Assembly (NCBI RefSeq): GCF_902459645.1
Contig: NZ_CABPSK010000002.1
Span: 1-64,000, forward strand
Direction: 5' to 3'
Length of the DNA stretch: 64,000 bases
DNA from: Pandoraea pneumonica
Lineage (GTDB): Bacteria > Pseudomonadota > Gammaproteobacteria > Burkholderiales > Burkholderiaceae
The notes below the pieces were generated by a model, which saw only the letters and a list, made by a program, of their open reading frames with translations, was not told where the DNA came from and did no database searches. Positions 17,080-26,068 of the stretch are shown here, in pieces. Numbering within the stretch: the stretch's first letter is position 1; each line of letters starts with the position of its first letter. Both the position numbers and the translations under genes were made by a program.

Positions 17080-18168
17080 ATGACGACCCCGCAATTCCAT
17101 TCGCTGACTATTCGCGAAATCCGTCCCGAGACCGCCGACGCCATCTCGATCGCCTTCACCGTGCCGGACGCCCTGCGCGACGCCTACCGCTTCACGCAAG
17201 GTCAGTTCCTCACGCTCAAGACGCTGATCGAGGGCGAAGAAGCCCGCCGCTCCTATTCGATTTGTGTGGGTGTGCCCGACTACGAGGCCACGGGCGAATT
17301 GCGTGTCGGCATCAAGCGCGTGCCGGGCGGCAAGTTCTCGAACTTCGCCAACGACCAGTTGAAGCCGGGCCAGCAAATCGACGTGATGACGCCGGACGGT
17401 CGCTTCTTCACTCGTCTGTCGCCCGAGCATGCCAAGCATTACGTCGGTTTTGCCGGCGGATCGGGCATTACGCCGATGCTCGCGCTCATCAAGACGACGC
17501 TGGCCTCGGAGCCGAACAGTCAGTTCACGCTCGTGTACGGCAATCGCTCGGTGCCCGCGATCATGTTCGCCGAAGCGCTGGAAGACCTGAAGAACACGTA
17601 TCTGGGCCGCCTGCGCCTGTACCACGTGCTCTCGGACGAAGCGCAGGAAGTCGAGCTGTTCAACGGCTTGCTCGATCAGACCAAGTGCGCCGCATTCCTC
17701 GACACGCTGATTCCGCCGTCGAGCATCGACGAAGCGTTTATCTGCGGCCCGGGCCCGATGATGGATGCCGCCGAAGCCGCGCTGGCCGCCGCCGGTGTCG
17801 CGAAGGAAAAGATTCACGTCGAGCGCTTTGGGGTGCCGTCGCCGCAAGCCGGTGCGAAGCCGGTGATCATCACCGACGACACGCCGATGGCCGAGTTGGT
17901 GGTCGTGATGGATGGCAAAGAACGCCGTCTGCGTCAGCCGTACGAAGGCCAGAGCATTCTCGACACCGGGTTGGCCGCAGGCCTCTCGCTGCCGTACGCC
18001 TGCAAGGGCGGCGTGTGCTGCACGTGCCGCGCCAAGGTACTCGAAGGCGAAGTGGCAATGGACAAGAACTACACGCTGGAAGACTACGAAGTCGAACAAG
18101 GCTTCGTGCTCACGTGCCAAGCGCGCCCGCTCACGGAGCGCGTGGTGGTGAGCTACGACGAGCGTTAA
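17080..18168 (+). CDS. PaaE, phenylacetyl-CoA epoxidase reductase
   Basis: The 362-residue reductase passes electrons from NADPH to the PaaABC oxygenase. It has an FAD-binding ferredoxin-reductase domain (FTQGQFLTLK, RRSYSICVG), an NAD(P) domain (FAGGSGITPMLALIKT, FICGPGPMMDAAE) and a C-terminal plant-type [2Fe-2S] ferredoxin domain with CKGGVCCTCRAKV and a downstream LTCQA cysteine. ATG 17080 follows AAGGAAG. It is the last gene of paaABCDE. The CoA ligase paaK and the ring-opening and beta-oxidation genes are not in the window. Confidence 0.95.
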   Translation: MTTPQFHSLTIREIRPETADAISIAFTVPDALRDAYRFTQGQFLTLKTLIEGEEARRSYSICVGVPDYEATGELRVGIKRVPGGKFSNFANDQLKPGQQIDVMTPDGRFFTRLSPEHAKHYVGFAGGSGITPMLALIKTTLASEPNSQFTLVYGNRSVPAIMFAEALEDLKNTYLGRLRLYHVLSDEAQEVELFNGLLDQTKCAAFLDTLIPPSSIDEAFICGPGPMMDAAEAALAAAGVAKEKIHVERFGVPSPQAGAKPVIITDDTPMAELVVVMDGKERRLRQPYEGQSILDTGLAAGLSLPYACKGGVCCTCRAKVLEGEVAMDKNYTLEDYEVEQGFVLTCQARPLTERVVVSYDER

Positions 18169-18378
18169 TCGGCAGTACACGGCACACACCGCGCTGACTC
18201 GACACAGACGCAACGCCGACGGCAAAACGGCGAGAAACACGTGCCATCGGCGTACCACCGGGTGCGAACGCTCCGTCAACGCAGCGGCAAATGCCTTGAA
18301 ATGGTGCCAATGCGTCGATTATTCCCGGCATTACGGGAGCGTCAACCCGAGGTACCAGGAATACCGTAAACTACCGGC

Positions 18379-19167
18379 ATGAATACCATCCATGTCGTCT
18401 GTGGCGACGTCGCCGCGCAGCAGTTACGCGCGGCGATGGCGCAAGCGCTTCGCGCCGACCCTGTCCTTGTCTTGCGTGACGATTTGGCCGTCGGCCCGTT
18501 GCGCGAAATCGACGAGAACGAGCGGCAACGTGCTGCCTTTTGGCAACGCGTCATCCCCTCAGCCGGGCGCGACTACGCAGGCGAACTGCGCGAGGAATTG
18601 GCCTCGCTGCAACGGTTGGCCGAAGGCGACAACGCGGTGGTTTGCTGGCATGGCGACAGCGCGTCCGATCAGCTCACGCTGCGGCGCGTCGCGTTCACGT
18701 TGCGCAACACGCCCGCACGGCTGAACGAAATTCTGCTGCGCGGCAGCGACCTGGCGCAGCCCGCGATGGCCCAAGACGCCAATCGCCGCACCAGCGTCGG
18801 CATGTACGCGCCGGAAGTGCTGGCCGAGCGCTTTGCCCGTATCGCCCCGATTTCGCTGCTGCGCATCGGCCGGCTGTCGCTGGAATGGCGAGCGCTCAAG
18901 CAAGTGAATACCCAAGTGCGCCGCTGGGTGCACAACACCTTCGAGGGTGCGACGTTCGCTGAGATCGACGATCAGATTCTCGATCAGGCCCCGGTGACAT
19001 GGATGCCGATGGCCGCGTTTCTCGGCGAAATGATGCCGCGCGTCGAAGGTTTTTTTGCGACCGACAGTTTTCTGCTCTGGCGCTGCCGCGAACTCGGTGC
19101 GGCGGGCCGGCTCGCGTTGCGCGGCGACACCACCATGCCCGCAGCGTGCGATCTACGACTGGAGTAA
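18379..19167 (+). CDS. DUF1835-type protein of unknown function
   Basis: The 262-residue protein resembles DUF1835 proteins with a DUF3658-like C-terminal part: it opens MNTIHVVCGDVAAQQL, and has VLVLRDDLAVGPLREID and CWHGDSASDQLTLRRV in the first third. The enzymatic role is unknown. It sits between paaE (210-bp gap, no terminator seen) and the TetR gene, nine bases before the latter's start, so it is probably co-transcribed with the regulator. A link with phenylacetate metabolism is only positional. Confidence 0.75.
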   Translation: MNTIHVVCGDVAAQQLRAAMAQALRADPVLVLRDDLAVGPLREIDENERQRAAFWQRVIPSAGRDYAGELREELASLQRLAEGDNAVVCWHGDSASDQLTLRRVAFTLRNTPARLNEILLRGSDLAQPAMAQDANRRTSVGMYAPEVLAERFARIAPISLLRIGRLSLEWRALKQVNTQVRRWVHNTFEGATFAEIDDQILDQAPVTWMPMAAFLGEMMPRVEGFFATDSFLLWRCRELGAAGRLALRGDTTMPAACDLRLE

Positions 19168-19176
19168 CCCCCGTTT

Positions 19177-19824
19177 ATGGCACGTACCAAGGCGCCCGAC
19201 CACGAGTCGCAGCGCGAACAGATTCTCGATGTCGCCGCCGAGGCATTTGCCCGTGCGAGCTACCCCAGCACGTCGATGTCGGAACTGGCCGCCGCCTGCG
19301 GCACGTCGAAAGCCCGTCTGTATCACTACTACGCCAGCAAGGACGCCATCCTGTTCGACCTGCTCGACCGCTACACGCAGCGGCTGATGCTGATCGTCAC
19401 GGAAGTCGAAGCCCTCGGGCAGCGGCGGGGACTCTCGGAGCGGGAAACCTTCCATGAACTGATCCGGGCGTTTCTCGACGAGTACGAGACGTCGCAGACG
19501 CGTCACATCGCGCTGCTCAACGACGTCAAATTCCTCAACGACGAACAACGCGAAGTGGTCCTCAACCGCCAACGCGACGTGGTCGGCGCGTTCGCCCGTC
19601 AACTCTCGCGGGCGTTCCCCGATCGCGTGGGCAAGCCCAATCAAACCGCCCTCACGATGATGCTGTTCGGCATGATCAACTGGACGTTCACGTGGCTCAA
19701 GCCAGGCGGCCGCATGCGCTACCGCGACTTCGCCAACGAGGTGATCGGCGTGCTCGAACATGGACTCGCCCAGCCGCTGACTGACACCGCGGACAACGCG
19801 GCCTCGGGCGCCGCCAAGGCCTGA
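19177..19824 (+). CDS. TetR-family regulator, probable PaaR
   Basis: The 215-residue protein has a TetR HTH at about residues 12-60 (REQILDVAAEAFARASYPSTSMSELAAACGTSKARLYHYYASKDAILFDLL shape) and an all-helical ligand domain. TetR-type PaaR proteins repress paa genes and are released by phenylacetyl-CoA. It lies one gene downstream of paaABCDE, whose promoter carries a TetR-like palindrome, so the assignment is likely but rests on context. Confidence 0.8.
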   Translation: MARTKAPDHESQREQILDVAAEAFARASYPSTSMSELAAACGTSKARLYHYYASKDAILFDLLDRYTQRLMLIVTEVEALGQRRGLSERETFHELIRAFLDEYETSQTRHIALLNDVKFLNDEQREVVLNRQRDVVGAFARQLSRAFPDRVGKPNQTALTMMLFGMINWTFTWLKPGGRMRYRDFANEVIGVLEHGLAQPLTDTADNAASGAAKA

Positions 19825-19987
19825 GCGCCAAAATAAGTAAGTAATCACTCTCGCAAGAATGGGCCATTACCGCCCTTTCTTGTTGCTTCGCAGCAACTTC
19901 CCCGTGAATGCCGTGACTCGATGTAACGAGAAAACACGCCATTCTTCAGTGACTTAGACGTTTCCCTCCACGGCGCGCTTTTATTTC

Positions 19988-20019
19988 CTAGGGTTTTTAC
20001 CTAGCCGTTCGGCTATAAT
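19988..20019 (+). promoter_or_regulatory. Promoter with CTAGG-N7-CCTAG dyad upstream of the GNAT gene
   Basis: A perfect TATAAT lies at 20014-20019. Directly upstream is the inverted repeat CTAGG (19988-19992) and CCTAG (20000-20004), which covers the -35 region where no good -35 hexamer exists. This suggests a regulated promoter, either activated or repressed at the dyad. The regulator is unknown. Confidence 0.5.
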
Positions 20020-20073
20020 TCTTTTGCGTCGCACAATGCAGTGCACGCTCTAAAGAATACAAAGGATTGCGCC

Positions 20074-20724
20074 ATGACTGCCCCGAACCACACGCCTGAC
20101 GTCGCCCGCGCGACGGTTGCCGCCAACGAGCGGACGAGCGTGCTGATTCGCGAGCTGACCTCGGGCGATATCCACCGTCTGCAACGCCACTTTTTGGCGT
20201 TGGGCGAAGAAGACCGCCTGCTGCGTTTCGGCCAGGCCGTCACCGACGACGTGATCACCCGTTACGTCGCCAGCCTCGACTTCGCACGCGATAGCCTGTT
20301 TGGCGTCTACGACGACAATCTGGCGCTGGTCGCCGTCGCGCACGTCGCACAACTTCCCGAAGGCAAGAATGGCCGCGTCGCCGAATTCGGCGTCTCGGTG
20401 CTGGAATCGGCCCGCGGCCGCGGCATCGGTTCGCGTCTGTTCGAGCGTGCCGCCATCCACTGCCGCAACAAGCGCGTGGATACGCTGTACATGCACTGCC
20501 TGTCGCGCAACGCCCGCATGATGCGCATCGCCAAGAAGGCTGGCATGGAAATCAACTACGCGTACGGCGAAGCGGATGGCTACCTCAGCCTGCCTCCGGC
20601 CGACACGCAGTCGATGCTCTCGGAAATGATGCAGGACCAGGTCGCCGCGTTCGATTACGCGATCAAGCGTCAGGTTCGCAACGCACGCCGCCTGTTCGGC
20701 GCGCTCCTGCCCAAAGCTGCCTGA
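20074..20724 (+). CDS. GNAT-family N-acetyltransferase
   Basis: The 216-residue protein has the acetyl-CoA-binding motif A of GNAT enzymes (FGVSVLESARGRGIGSRLFERAAIHC, around residues 103-130), preceded by beta-strand segments (DSLFGVYDDNLALVAVAHVA). Substrate cannot be deduced. ATG 20074 follows AAAGGA. The C-terminal extension (about 40 residues) is longer than in minimal GNATs. It is a single gene with its own promoter and a strong terminator. Confidence 0.85.
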   Translation: MTAPNHTPDVARATVAANERTSVLIRELTSGDIHRLQRHFLALGEEDRLLRFGQAVTDDVITRYVASLDFARDSLFGVYDDNLALVAVAHVAQLPEGKNGRVAEFGVSVLESARGRGIGSRLFERAAIHCRNKRVDTLYMHCLSRNARMMRIAKKAGMEINYAYGEADGYLSLPPADTQSMLSEMMQDQVAAFDYAIKRQVRNARRLFGALLPKAA

Positions 20725-20755
20725 CCTAACGTTCTGGCGTTTCGCAGGCAACAAA

Positions 20756-20777
20756 AAACCGGCCAAGTGGCCGGTTT
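20756..20777. terminator. Rho-independent terminator after the GNAT gene
   Basis: AAACCGGCC-AAGT-GGCCGGTTT is a perfect 9-bp stem with a 4-nt loop, followed by CTTTTTG on the plus strand and a run of A on the left side. It lies between the convergent GNAT and Lrp genes and can work in both directions. Confidence 0.9.
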
Positions 20778-20811
20778 CTTTTTGTCTCGTCACAATAGCG
20801 AATCGCGCGCA

Positions 20812-21300
20812 TCAAGGCAGCGGCAATGCGGTGGTTTCTTTGAGTTGATCGAGGACGAAGCTCGTCTTCACGTCGACCACGCTGGGATGCAGCAGCAATT
20901 GCTTTTGCATGAAGCGCGAGAAGTGCGTCATGTCGCCGACGTGCACGCGCAGCAGATAATCCATGTCACCGGCCATCGCGTAACAGCCGACGACTTCGGG
21001 CCACGTATCGACGACGTTGCGGAAGTGCTCGGTCACCGTGCCTCCCTGCCCGTCGCCGGGATGGCGCTTATCGAGTCTGACGTTGACGTACGCCAGCAGC
21101 CCGAGCCCGAGACGTGTCGGCTCTAGCAGCGCAACGTAGCCACGGATGACACCGGCCTCTTCCAGACGCCGGATGCGTCGCAGGCAAGGGCTCGGCGAGA
21201 GCCGCACCTGTTCGGCGATTTCGAGGTTGGACAATCGGCCATTGCTTTGCAGCAGCGCGAGAATCCGGCGGTCGATCTTGTCCAATTCCAGCTTTGGCAC
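20812..21300 (-). CDS. Lrp/AsnC-family regulator
   Basis: The 162-residue protein has the Lrp N-terminal HTH (LDKIDRRILALLQSNGRLSNLEIAEQVRLSPSPCLRRIRRLEEAGVI shape) and a C-terminal RAM/ActR effector domain (GCYAMAGDMDYLLRVHVGDM). Such proteins sense amino acids and control transport or degradation genes. It lies about 1.1 kb from the indolepyruvate ferredoxin oxidoreductase gene, an amino-acid-derived 2-oxoacid enzyme, but an unrelated small gene is between them, so a regulatory link is weak inference. Confidence 0.9.
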   Translation of the reverse strand: MPKLELDKIDRRILALLQSNGRLSNLEIAEQVRLSPSPCLRRIRRLEEAGVIRGYVALLEPTRLGLGLLAYVNVRLDKRHPGDGQGGTVTEHFRNVVDTWPEVVGCYAMAGDMDYLLRVHVGDMTHFSRFMQKQLLLHPSVVDVKTSFVLDQLKETTALPLP

Positions 21301-21318
21301 TTCTCCCCCTGATTTTGG

Positions 21319-21345
21319 TATTTATGAGCAATGATATTGCGTCAA
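21319..21345 (-). promoter_or_regulatory. Candidate lrp-gene promoter
   Basis: On the minus strand TTGACG (21345-21340) and TAAATA (21324-21319) are 15 bp apart, in an AT-rich stretch just before the Lrp gene; AGGGGGAGA follows as ribosome site. The spacer is shorter than usual. AT-rich flanks are typical for Lrp autoregulation. Confidence 0.4.
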
Positions 21346-21421
21346 AATACGAAAATCATAAAGTCATCACCCTGTTTACCCGATTACAAGACATTACAAG
21401 GAAGTGCCGCCCAATAAAAAA

Positions 21422-21446
21422 GGCGCCAGCCTCGTCGGTCGGCGCC
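21422..21446 (-). terminator. Rho-independent terminator of the small exported-protein gene
   Basis: GGCGCC (21422-21427) and GGCGCC (21441-21446) form the base of a longer imperfect stem. On the minus strand it is followed by a T6 run. It lies about 110 bp beyond the stop of the 72-codon gene. Confidence 0.8.
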
Positions 21447-21555
21447 CTGTGGTCTGGGGCGGCATCACCGGGCAGGTGACGCTCGCATGGTGTTGCTAGG
21501 TCCGGCTTCGCTGCGCTTGGATGCGCTCGCGAGGGGCAGCCAGACCGGTGATGCC

Positions 21556-21774
21556 TTAACGGCGCTGAAATTCTCGCGGATCGATCGTGCGCTGGTCGAG
21601 CGGGCCTTCGTACCGTTGCGGCTGCTGCGTCGTGCGCTGCGGCTGGGTAACAGTAACGGGGGTGGGTTCGGCCGCCTTGTCGCGTGCCAATTCATCGGCT
21701 CGTGCGACGCTCACTTCCAGGGTCAGAAACGAAGCGGAAACCAGCAGGAATTTGGCGATGTTTCGTTGATTCAC
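21556..21774 (-). CDS. Small exported protein, unknown function
   Basis: This is a 72-residue product with a GTG start at 21774, preceded by AAGGAG at five bases. It has a short signal peptide (MNQRNIAKFLLVSASFLTLE, cleavage likely after VARA near residue 26) and a mature part rich in Thr, Pro, Gln and Arg (TPVTVTQPQRTTQQPQRYEG). No family recognised. A strong ribosome site, a signal peptide and its own terminator argue for a real gene. The mature part is probably disordered and periplasmic. Confidence 0.6.
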   Translation of the reverse strand: MNQRNIAKFLLVSASFLTLEVSVARADELARDKAAEPTPVTVTQPQRTTQQPQRYEGPLDQRTIDPREFQRR

Positions 21775-22383
21775 AGTGACTCCTTCTTTCGTGTTGCTTG
21801 GGTACTTCTCAAACGCAATGTCGTATTTCCATCTGTCGGGTAACGCAACTTAGTGTGCATTCTGCCCTGCCCGTTCCCGATCACCGACAGGCGTTACACG
21901 TTGTTACCCCCGTGTCAGAAAACACCGACAAGCGTACCTTTATCGACATAATCGCGACACATTGCCGCCATTTTGCAGTGAATTCCGAAAGACGCAGCGC
22001 GTCATGATGCCGCATCGAGAGCGTCTCTCGCACCCCATATTGGGATGAGACGCATGGGACGAAAGGAAGGGTTTACGCCAGCTACATGACGTTTACGTAA
22101 ACGTCACAATCCTCGCTATACTGCCCTCGATCGACAACTTGGCAGACACCGAAGAGACGTCGCAGCGTGTGCATCACGCCCATTGGGCGACGCCGCGACG
22201 CCGGTGCTACCATAGCTGCGACTGGTCACAGCATCACGAAAAAAGGCCCCGCTCATGGAGTGACATCGTTCATCCATGGGACGTAAAGAGGCTTTGCATC
22301 ACCACCGCCGTCCTGCTTCACGAGAGCGGGGGGGCAGGAAGTTTTGGCGATCCCAAAATCAGTGAGAGTGAGGAGCACACCCC
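21775..22383. other. 609-bp gene-free region with promoter elements
   Basis: No protein gene is convincing here. The region carries the leader of the small exported-protein gene on one side and the promoter/operator of the indolepyruvate oxidoreductase gene on the other. About 280 bp separate that operator from the enzyme start, a long leader in which I see no riboswitch fold that I can name. Confidence 0.5.
22087..22122 (+). promoter_or_regulatory. Palindromic LiuR-like operator and promoter of the 2-oxoacid oxidoreductase gene
   Basis: TGACGTTTACGTAAACGTCA (22087-22106) is a perfect 20-bp palindrome. TTTACG within it (22092-22097) and TATACT (22117-22122) are 19 bp apart, the elongated spacing used by MerR-family activators. 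The TTTACGTAAACG core resembles sites of LiuR, the MerR-type regulator of branched-chain amino acid degradation in proteobacteria. The identification is by motif memory, not by a search. Confidence 0.6.
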
Positions 22384-25300
22384 ATGAACGCCCCCGTCAA
22401 TCCGAGCTTGCTGGCCGCGCTGGAGTCGGTCACGCTCGACGACAAATACACGCTCGAGCGCGGTCGCGCTTATATGAGCGGCATTCAGGCACTAGTCCGA
22501 CTACCGATGTTGCAGCAGGCCCGCGATGCGGCCGCCGGGCTCAACACCGCCGGTTATATTTCGGGCTATCGCGGCTCGCCGCTCGGCGGCCTCGACCTGT
22601 CGCTATGGAAGGCCAAGCAGCACCTCGCCGGCCATAACATCGTCTTTCAGCCCGGTTTGAACGAAGACCTCGCGGCCACTGCCGTCTGGGGTTCGCAGCA
22701 AGTCAATTTGTATCCCGCCAAGTTCGATGGCGTGTTTTCGATGTGGTACGGCAAGGGGCCCGGCGTCGACCGCTCCATGGACGTCCTCAAACACGGCAAC
22801 TCGGCGGGTTCATCGAAGCACGGCGGTGTCCTCGTGCTCGCAGGCGACGATCACGCCGCCAAATCCTCCACGCTCGCGCATCAATCCGAACACGTCTTCA
22901 AGGCGGCCGGTATTCCCGTGCTGTATCCGTCGAACGTGCAGGAGTATCTCGACTACGGCCTGCATGGCTGGGCGATGAGCCGGTACTCTGGCTTGTGGGT
23001 CGCGATGAAGTGCGTGACGGACGTGGTCGAGTCGTCGGCCTCGGTGATGATCGATCCGCACAACGTCGACATTCGCCTGCCGAACGACTTCATCATGCCG
23101 CCCGACGGCCTGAACATCCGCTGGCCCGATCCGCCGCTGGTGCAGGAAGCGCGGATGATCGACCACAAGTGGTATGCCGCCCTCGCCTACGTGCGCGCCA
23201 ACAAGCTCGACCGCGTGACGATCGATTCGGACAATGCGCGCTTCGGCATCATGACCGGCGGCAAGGCGTATCTCGACGTGTGTCAGGCACTCGCCGACCT
23301 CGGACTCGACGAAGCCACGTGTCAGCGCATCGGCATTCGTCTGTACAAAGTGGGCTGTGTGTGGCCGCTCGAAGCGCAGGGTGCGCGCGCGTTCGCACAG
23401 GGTTTGCAGGAAATTCTCGTGGTCGAGGAAAAGCGTCAGATCCTCGAATATCAGATCAAGGAAGAGCTGTACAACTGGCGCGACGACGTGCGTCCGCGCG
23501 TGTACGGCAAGTTCGACGAGAAGGACGGTGCAGGCGGCGAATGGTCGGTGCCGATGGCCAACTGGCTGCTGCCCGCGCACTACGAACTCTCACCCGCGCT
23601 GATCGCGAAGGCCATCGCCACGCGTCTGGAAAAATTCGAATTGCCGAGCGACGTGCGTGAGCGCATCAACACGCGTCTGAAGGTCATCGAAGCCAAGGAG
23701 CAAGCGCTCGCCAAGCCGCGCGTCGCCGCCGAGCGCAAGCCGTGGTTCTGCTCGGGCTGCCCGCACAACACGTCGACGAACGTGCCGGAAGGCTCGCGCG
23801 CCATCGCCGGTATCGGTTGCCACTACATGACCGTGTGGATGGACCGCAAGACCGACACCTTCTCGCAAATGGGCGGTGAAGGCGTGCCTTGGATCGGTCA
23901 GGCGCCGTTCTCGTGCGACGAACACATCTTCGCGAATCTGGGCGACGGCACGTACTTCCACTCGGGGTTGCTCGCCATTCGCGCGGCGATCTCGTCGAAG
24001 GTCAACATCACCTACAAGATTCTCTACAACGACGCCGTGGCGATGACGGGCGGCCAGCCGGTCGACGGCACGTTGAGCGTGCCGCAGATCGTGGCGCAGG
24101 TCGCCGCCGAAGGCGCTGAGAAAATCGTGATCGTCACCGACGAGCCGGAGAAGTACGACGGCGTGAAGCTCGTAGGCGACGTGCCGATCTACCATCGTAG
24201 CGAACTCGACCGCGTGCAGCGCGAGTTGCGGCTGGTGAAAGGCACCACGATCCTCGTGTACGACCAGACGTGCGCCACTGAGAAGCGCCGCCGCCGCAAA
24301 CGCGGCGCGTATCCCGACCCGGCCAAGCGTGTCGTCATCAATGAAGCGGTGTGCGAAGGCTGCGGCGATTGCTCGGTGAAGTCGAACTGCCTGTCGGTCG
24401 AACCGCTCGAGACGGAATTCGGCACGAAGCGCCAGATCAATCAATCGACCTGCAACAAGGACTTCTCGTGCCTGAACGGTTTCTGCCCGAGCTTTGTGAC
24501 GGTGGAAGGCGGTCAACTGCGCAAGCCCAAGACGGCCAAGGTCGATAACGAAGGTCTGCCGCCGTTGCCGGAACCGGCCCTGCCGCCGATCACGCGTCCG
24601 TACGGCATTCTCGTCACGGGCGTGGGTGGCACCGGTGTGGTGACCATCGGCGGTCTGCTCGGCATGGCTGCGCACCTGGAAAACAAGGGCGTGACCACAC
24701 TCGACGTGACCGGTCTGGCGCAGAAGGGCGGTGCCGTGACGAGCCACGTGCAGATTGCACTGCAACCGGAAGACATTCACGCCACGCGTATCGCCATGGG
24801 CGACGCACGCGTCGTGATCGGTTGCGACGCCATCACGACGGCCAGCGACGACACCCTCTCCCGCGTGCAGCACGGTGTGACGAACATCGTGGTGAACAGC
24901 GCCCACACGCCGACGGCGGAATTCATCCGCAACCCGAGCTGGCGTTTCCCGGGCGCGAGCACCGAAAACGATATTCGCGCGGCTGCCGGTGACAGCGTCG
25001 ATTTCGTCGATGCGAACCACTTGGCACTGCGTCTGCTTGGCGACACGATCTACACCAACCCGTTCGTGCTGGGCTTTGCTTGGCAGAAGGGCTGGGTACC
25101 GCTCTCGTACGCGGCCCTCACGCGCGCCATCGAACTCAACGGCGTGTCGATCGAGAAGAACAAGCAAGCGTTCGAATGGGGACGCCGTGCCGCGCACGAT
25201 CTCGCCAGCGTACGCAAGCTTGCGCAACAAGGGGAAGCCCCGGAATCGTCGGCCGCAGGCGGCAAGCTGATTACGCTGCACTCGCCCAAGGCACTCGACG

Positions 25301-25950
25301 CGTTGATCCAACGCCGCTACGACCAACTCGTCGCGTATCAGGATCGCGCTTACGCCGAACGCTTCAAGCAGACGGTCGACCGCGTGCGCAATGCCGAGTC
25401 GGCCATCGACAACGGCGCGTCGCAAATGCCGCTGACGGAAGCGGTTGCCCGCGCGCTGTACAAGCTGATGGCTTACAAGGACGAGTACGAAGTCGCGCGT
25501 CTGTACAGCGACCCGGCGTTTATGAAGAAGCTGAACGAACAGTTCGAAGGCGACTTCTCGCTGCGCTTCCATCTGGCACCGCCGTCGCTCGCGAAGCACG
25601 ACGACAAGGGCCATCTGATCAAGAAGGCTTACGGTCCGTGGATGATGAAGGCGTTTGGCGTGCTGGCGAAGTTCAAGGGCCTGCGCGGCGGTGCGCTCGA
25701 CATCTTCGGACGCACCGAAGAGCGTCGTACCGAGCGTGCGCTGATCGGCGAGTACGAAGCGCTGGTGAACGAACTGATCTCGCACCTGAACGAGCACAAC
25801 GTCACGCTGGCGGTGCAACTGGCTGAACTGCCGCAAGAGATTCGCGGCTATGGCCATGTGAAGGAGCAGAACCTCGCCGCTACTCGCATCAAGTGGACGA
25901 AGTTGCTCACGCAGTTCCGCGACGGCAGTTCGCATCGCGTGGCCGCGTAA
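22384..25950 (+). CDS. Indolepyruvate (2-oxoacid) ferredoxin oxidoreductase, fused alpha-beta form
   Basis: The 1188-residue protein is the single-chain indolepyruvate:ferredoxin oxidoreductase common in beta-proteobacteria. It oxidatively decarboxylates aryl- or branched 2-oxoacids to acyl-CoA with thiamine diphosphate and Fe-S clusters. Visible parts are an N-terminal pyrimidine-binding region (GYRGSPLGGLD), a TPP-binding part (CSGCPHNTSTNVPEGSRA, GGEGVPWIGQ), a cysteine-rich stretch (CEGCGDCSVKSNC near residue 657 and CNKDFSCLNGFCPSF near 690), and a gamma-type domain (GVGGTGVVTIGGLLGMAAH near 745) followed by a helical C-terminal domain. GAGGAG precedes the ATG. The likely role is amino acid (aromatic or branched) catabolism, matching the LiuR-like site upstream. 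Confidence 0.92.
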   Translation: MNAPVNPSLLAALESVTLDDKYTLERGRAYMSGIQALVRLPMLQQARDAAAGLNTAGYISGYRGSPLGGLDLSLWKAKQHLAGHNIVFQPGLNEDLAATAVWGSQQVNLYPAKFDGVFSMWYGKGPGVDRSMDVLKHGNSAGSSKHGGVLVLAGDDHAAKSSTLAHQSEHVFKAAGIPVLYPSNVQEYLDYGLHGWAMSRYSGLWVAMKCVTDVVESSASVMIDPHNVDIRLPNDFIMPPDGLNIRWPDPPLVQEARMIDHKWYAALAYVRANKLDRVTIDSDNARFGIMTGGKAYLDVCQALADLGLDEATCQRIGIRLYKVGCVWPLEAQGARAFAQGLQEILVVEEKRQILEYQIKEELYNWRDDVRPRVYGKFDEKDGAGGEWSVPMANWLLPAHYELSPALIAKAIATRLEKFELPSDVRERINTRLKVIEAKEQALAKPRVAAERKPWFCSGCPHNTSTNVPEGSRAIAGIGCHYMTVWMDRKTDTFSQMGGEGVPWIGQAPFSCDEHIFANLGDGTYFHSGLLAIRAAISSKVNITYKILYNDAVAMTGGQPVDGTLSVPQIVAQVAAEGAEKIVIVTDEPEKYDGVKLVGDVPIYHRSELDRVQRELRLVKGTTILVYDQTCATEKRRRRKRGAYPDPAKRVVINEAVCEGCGDCSVKSNCLSVEPLETEFGTKRQINQSTCNKDFSCLNGFCPSFVTVEGGQLRKPKTAKVDNEGLPPLPEPALPPITRPYGILVTGVGGTGVVTIGGLLGMAAHLENKGVTTLDVTGLAQKGGAVTSHVQIALQPEDIHATRIAMGDARVVIGCDAITTASDDTLSRVQHGVTNIVVNSAHTPTAEFIRNPSWRFPGASTENDIRAAAGDSVDFVDANHLALRLLGDTIYTNPFVLGFAWQKGWVPLSYAALTRAIELNGVSIEKNKQAFEWGRRAAHDLASVRKLAQQGEAPESSAAGGKLITLHSPKALDALIQRRYDQLVAYQDRAYAERFKQTVDRVRNAESAIDNGASQMPLTEAVARALYKLMAYKDEYEVARLYSDPAFMKKLNEQFEGDFSLRFHLAPPSLAKHDDKGHLIKKAYGPWMMKAFGVLAKFKGLRGGALDIFGRTEERRTERALIGEYEALVNELISHLNEHNVTLAVQLAELPQEIRGYGHVKEQNLAATRIKWTKLLTQFRDGSSHRVAA

Positions 25951-25970
25951 GCCATACTGACAGCCCCATA

Positions 25971-26010
25971 AAAAATCCCGCCAGCGCGAAAGCGACTGGC
26001 GGGATTTTTT
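25971..26010. terminator. Strong bidirectional terminator between convergent genes
   Basis: AAAAATCCCGCCAG (25971-25984) pairs with CTGGCGGGATTTTT over an 11-nt loop, with a T7 tail on the plus strand and an A run on the other side. It separates the oxidoreductase gene from the convergent malic enzyme gene. Confidence 0.95.
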
Positions 26011-26068
26011 TATCCTGCACTGGCAGACATGCTCACCGGGTCACCCCGGCGGCATGCCCATCAGCTCA

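Noticed and set aside
23590-25935. 781-codon minus-strand open frame opposite the 2-oxoacid oxidoreductase
   Set aside because: It is antisense to a well-conserved gene and its product is an arginine/histidine-rich shadow without domains.
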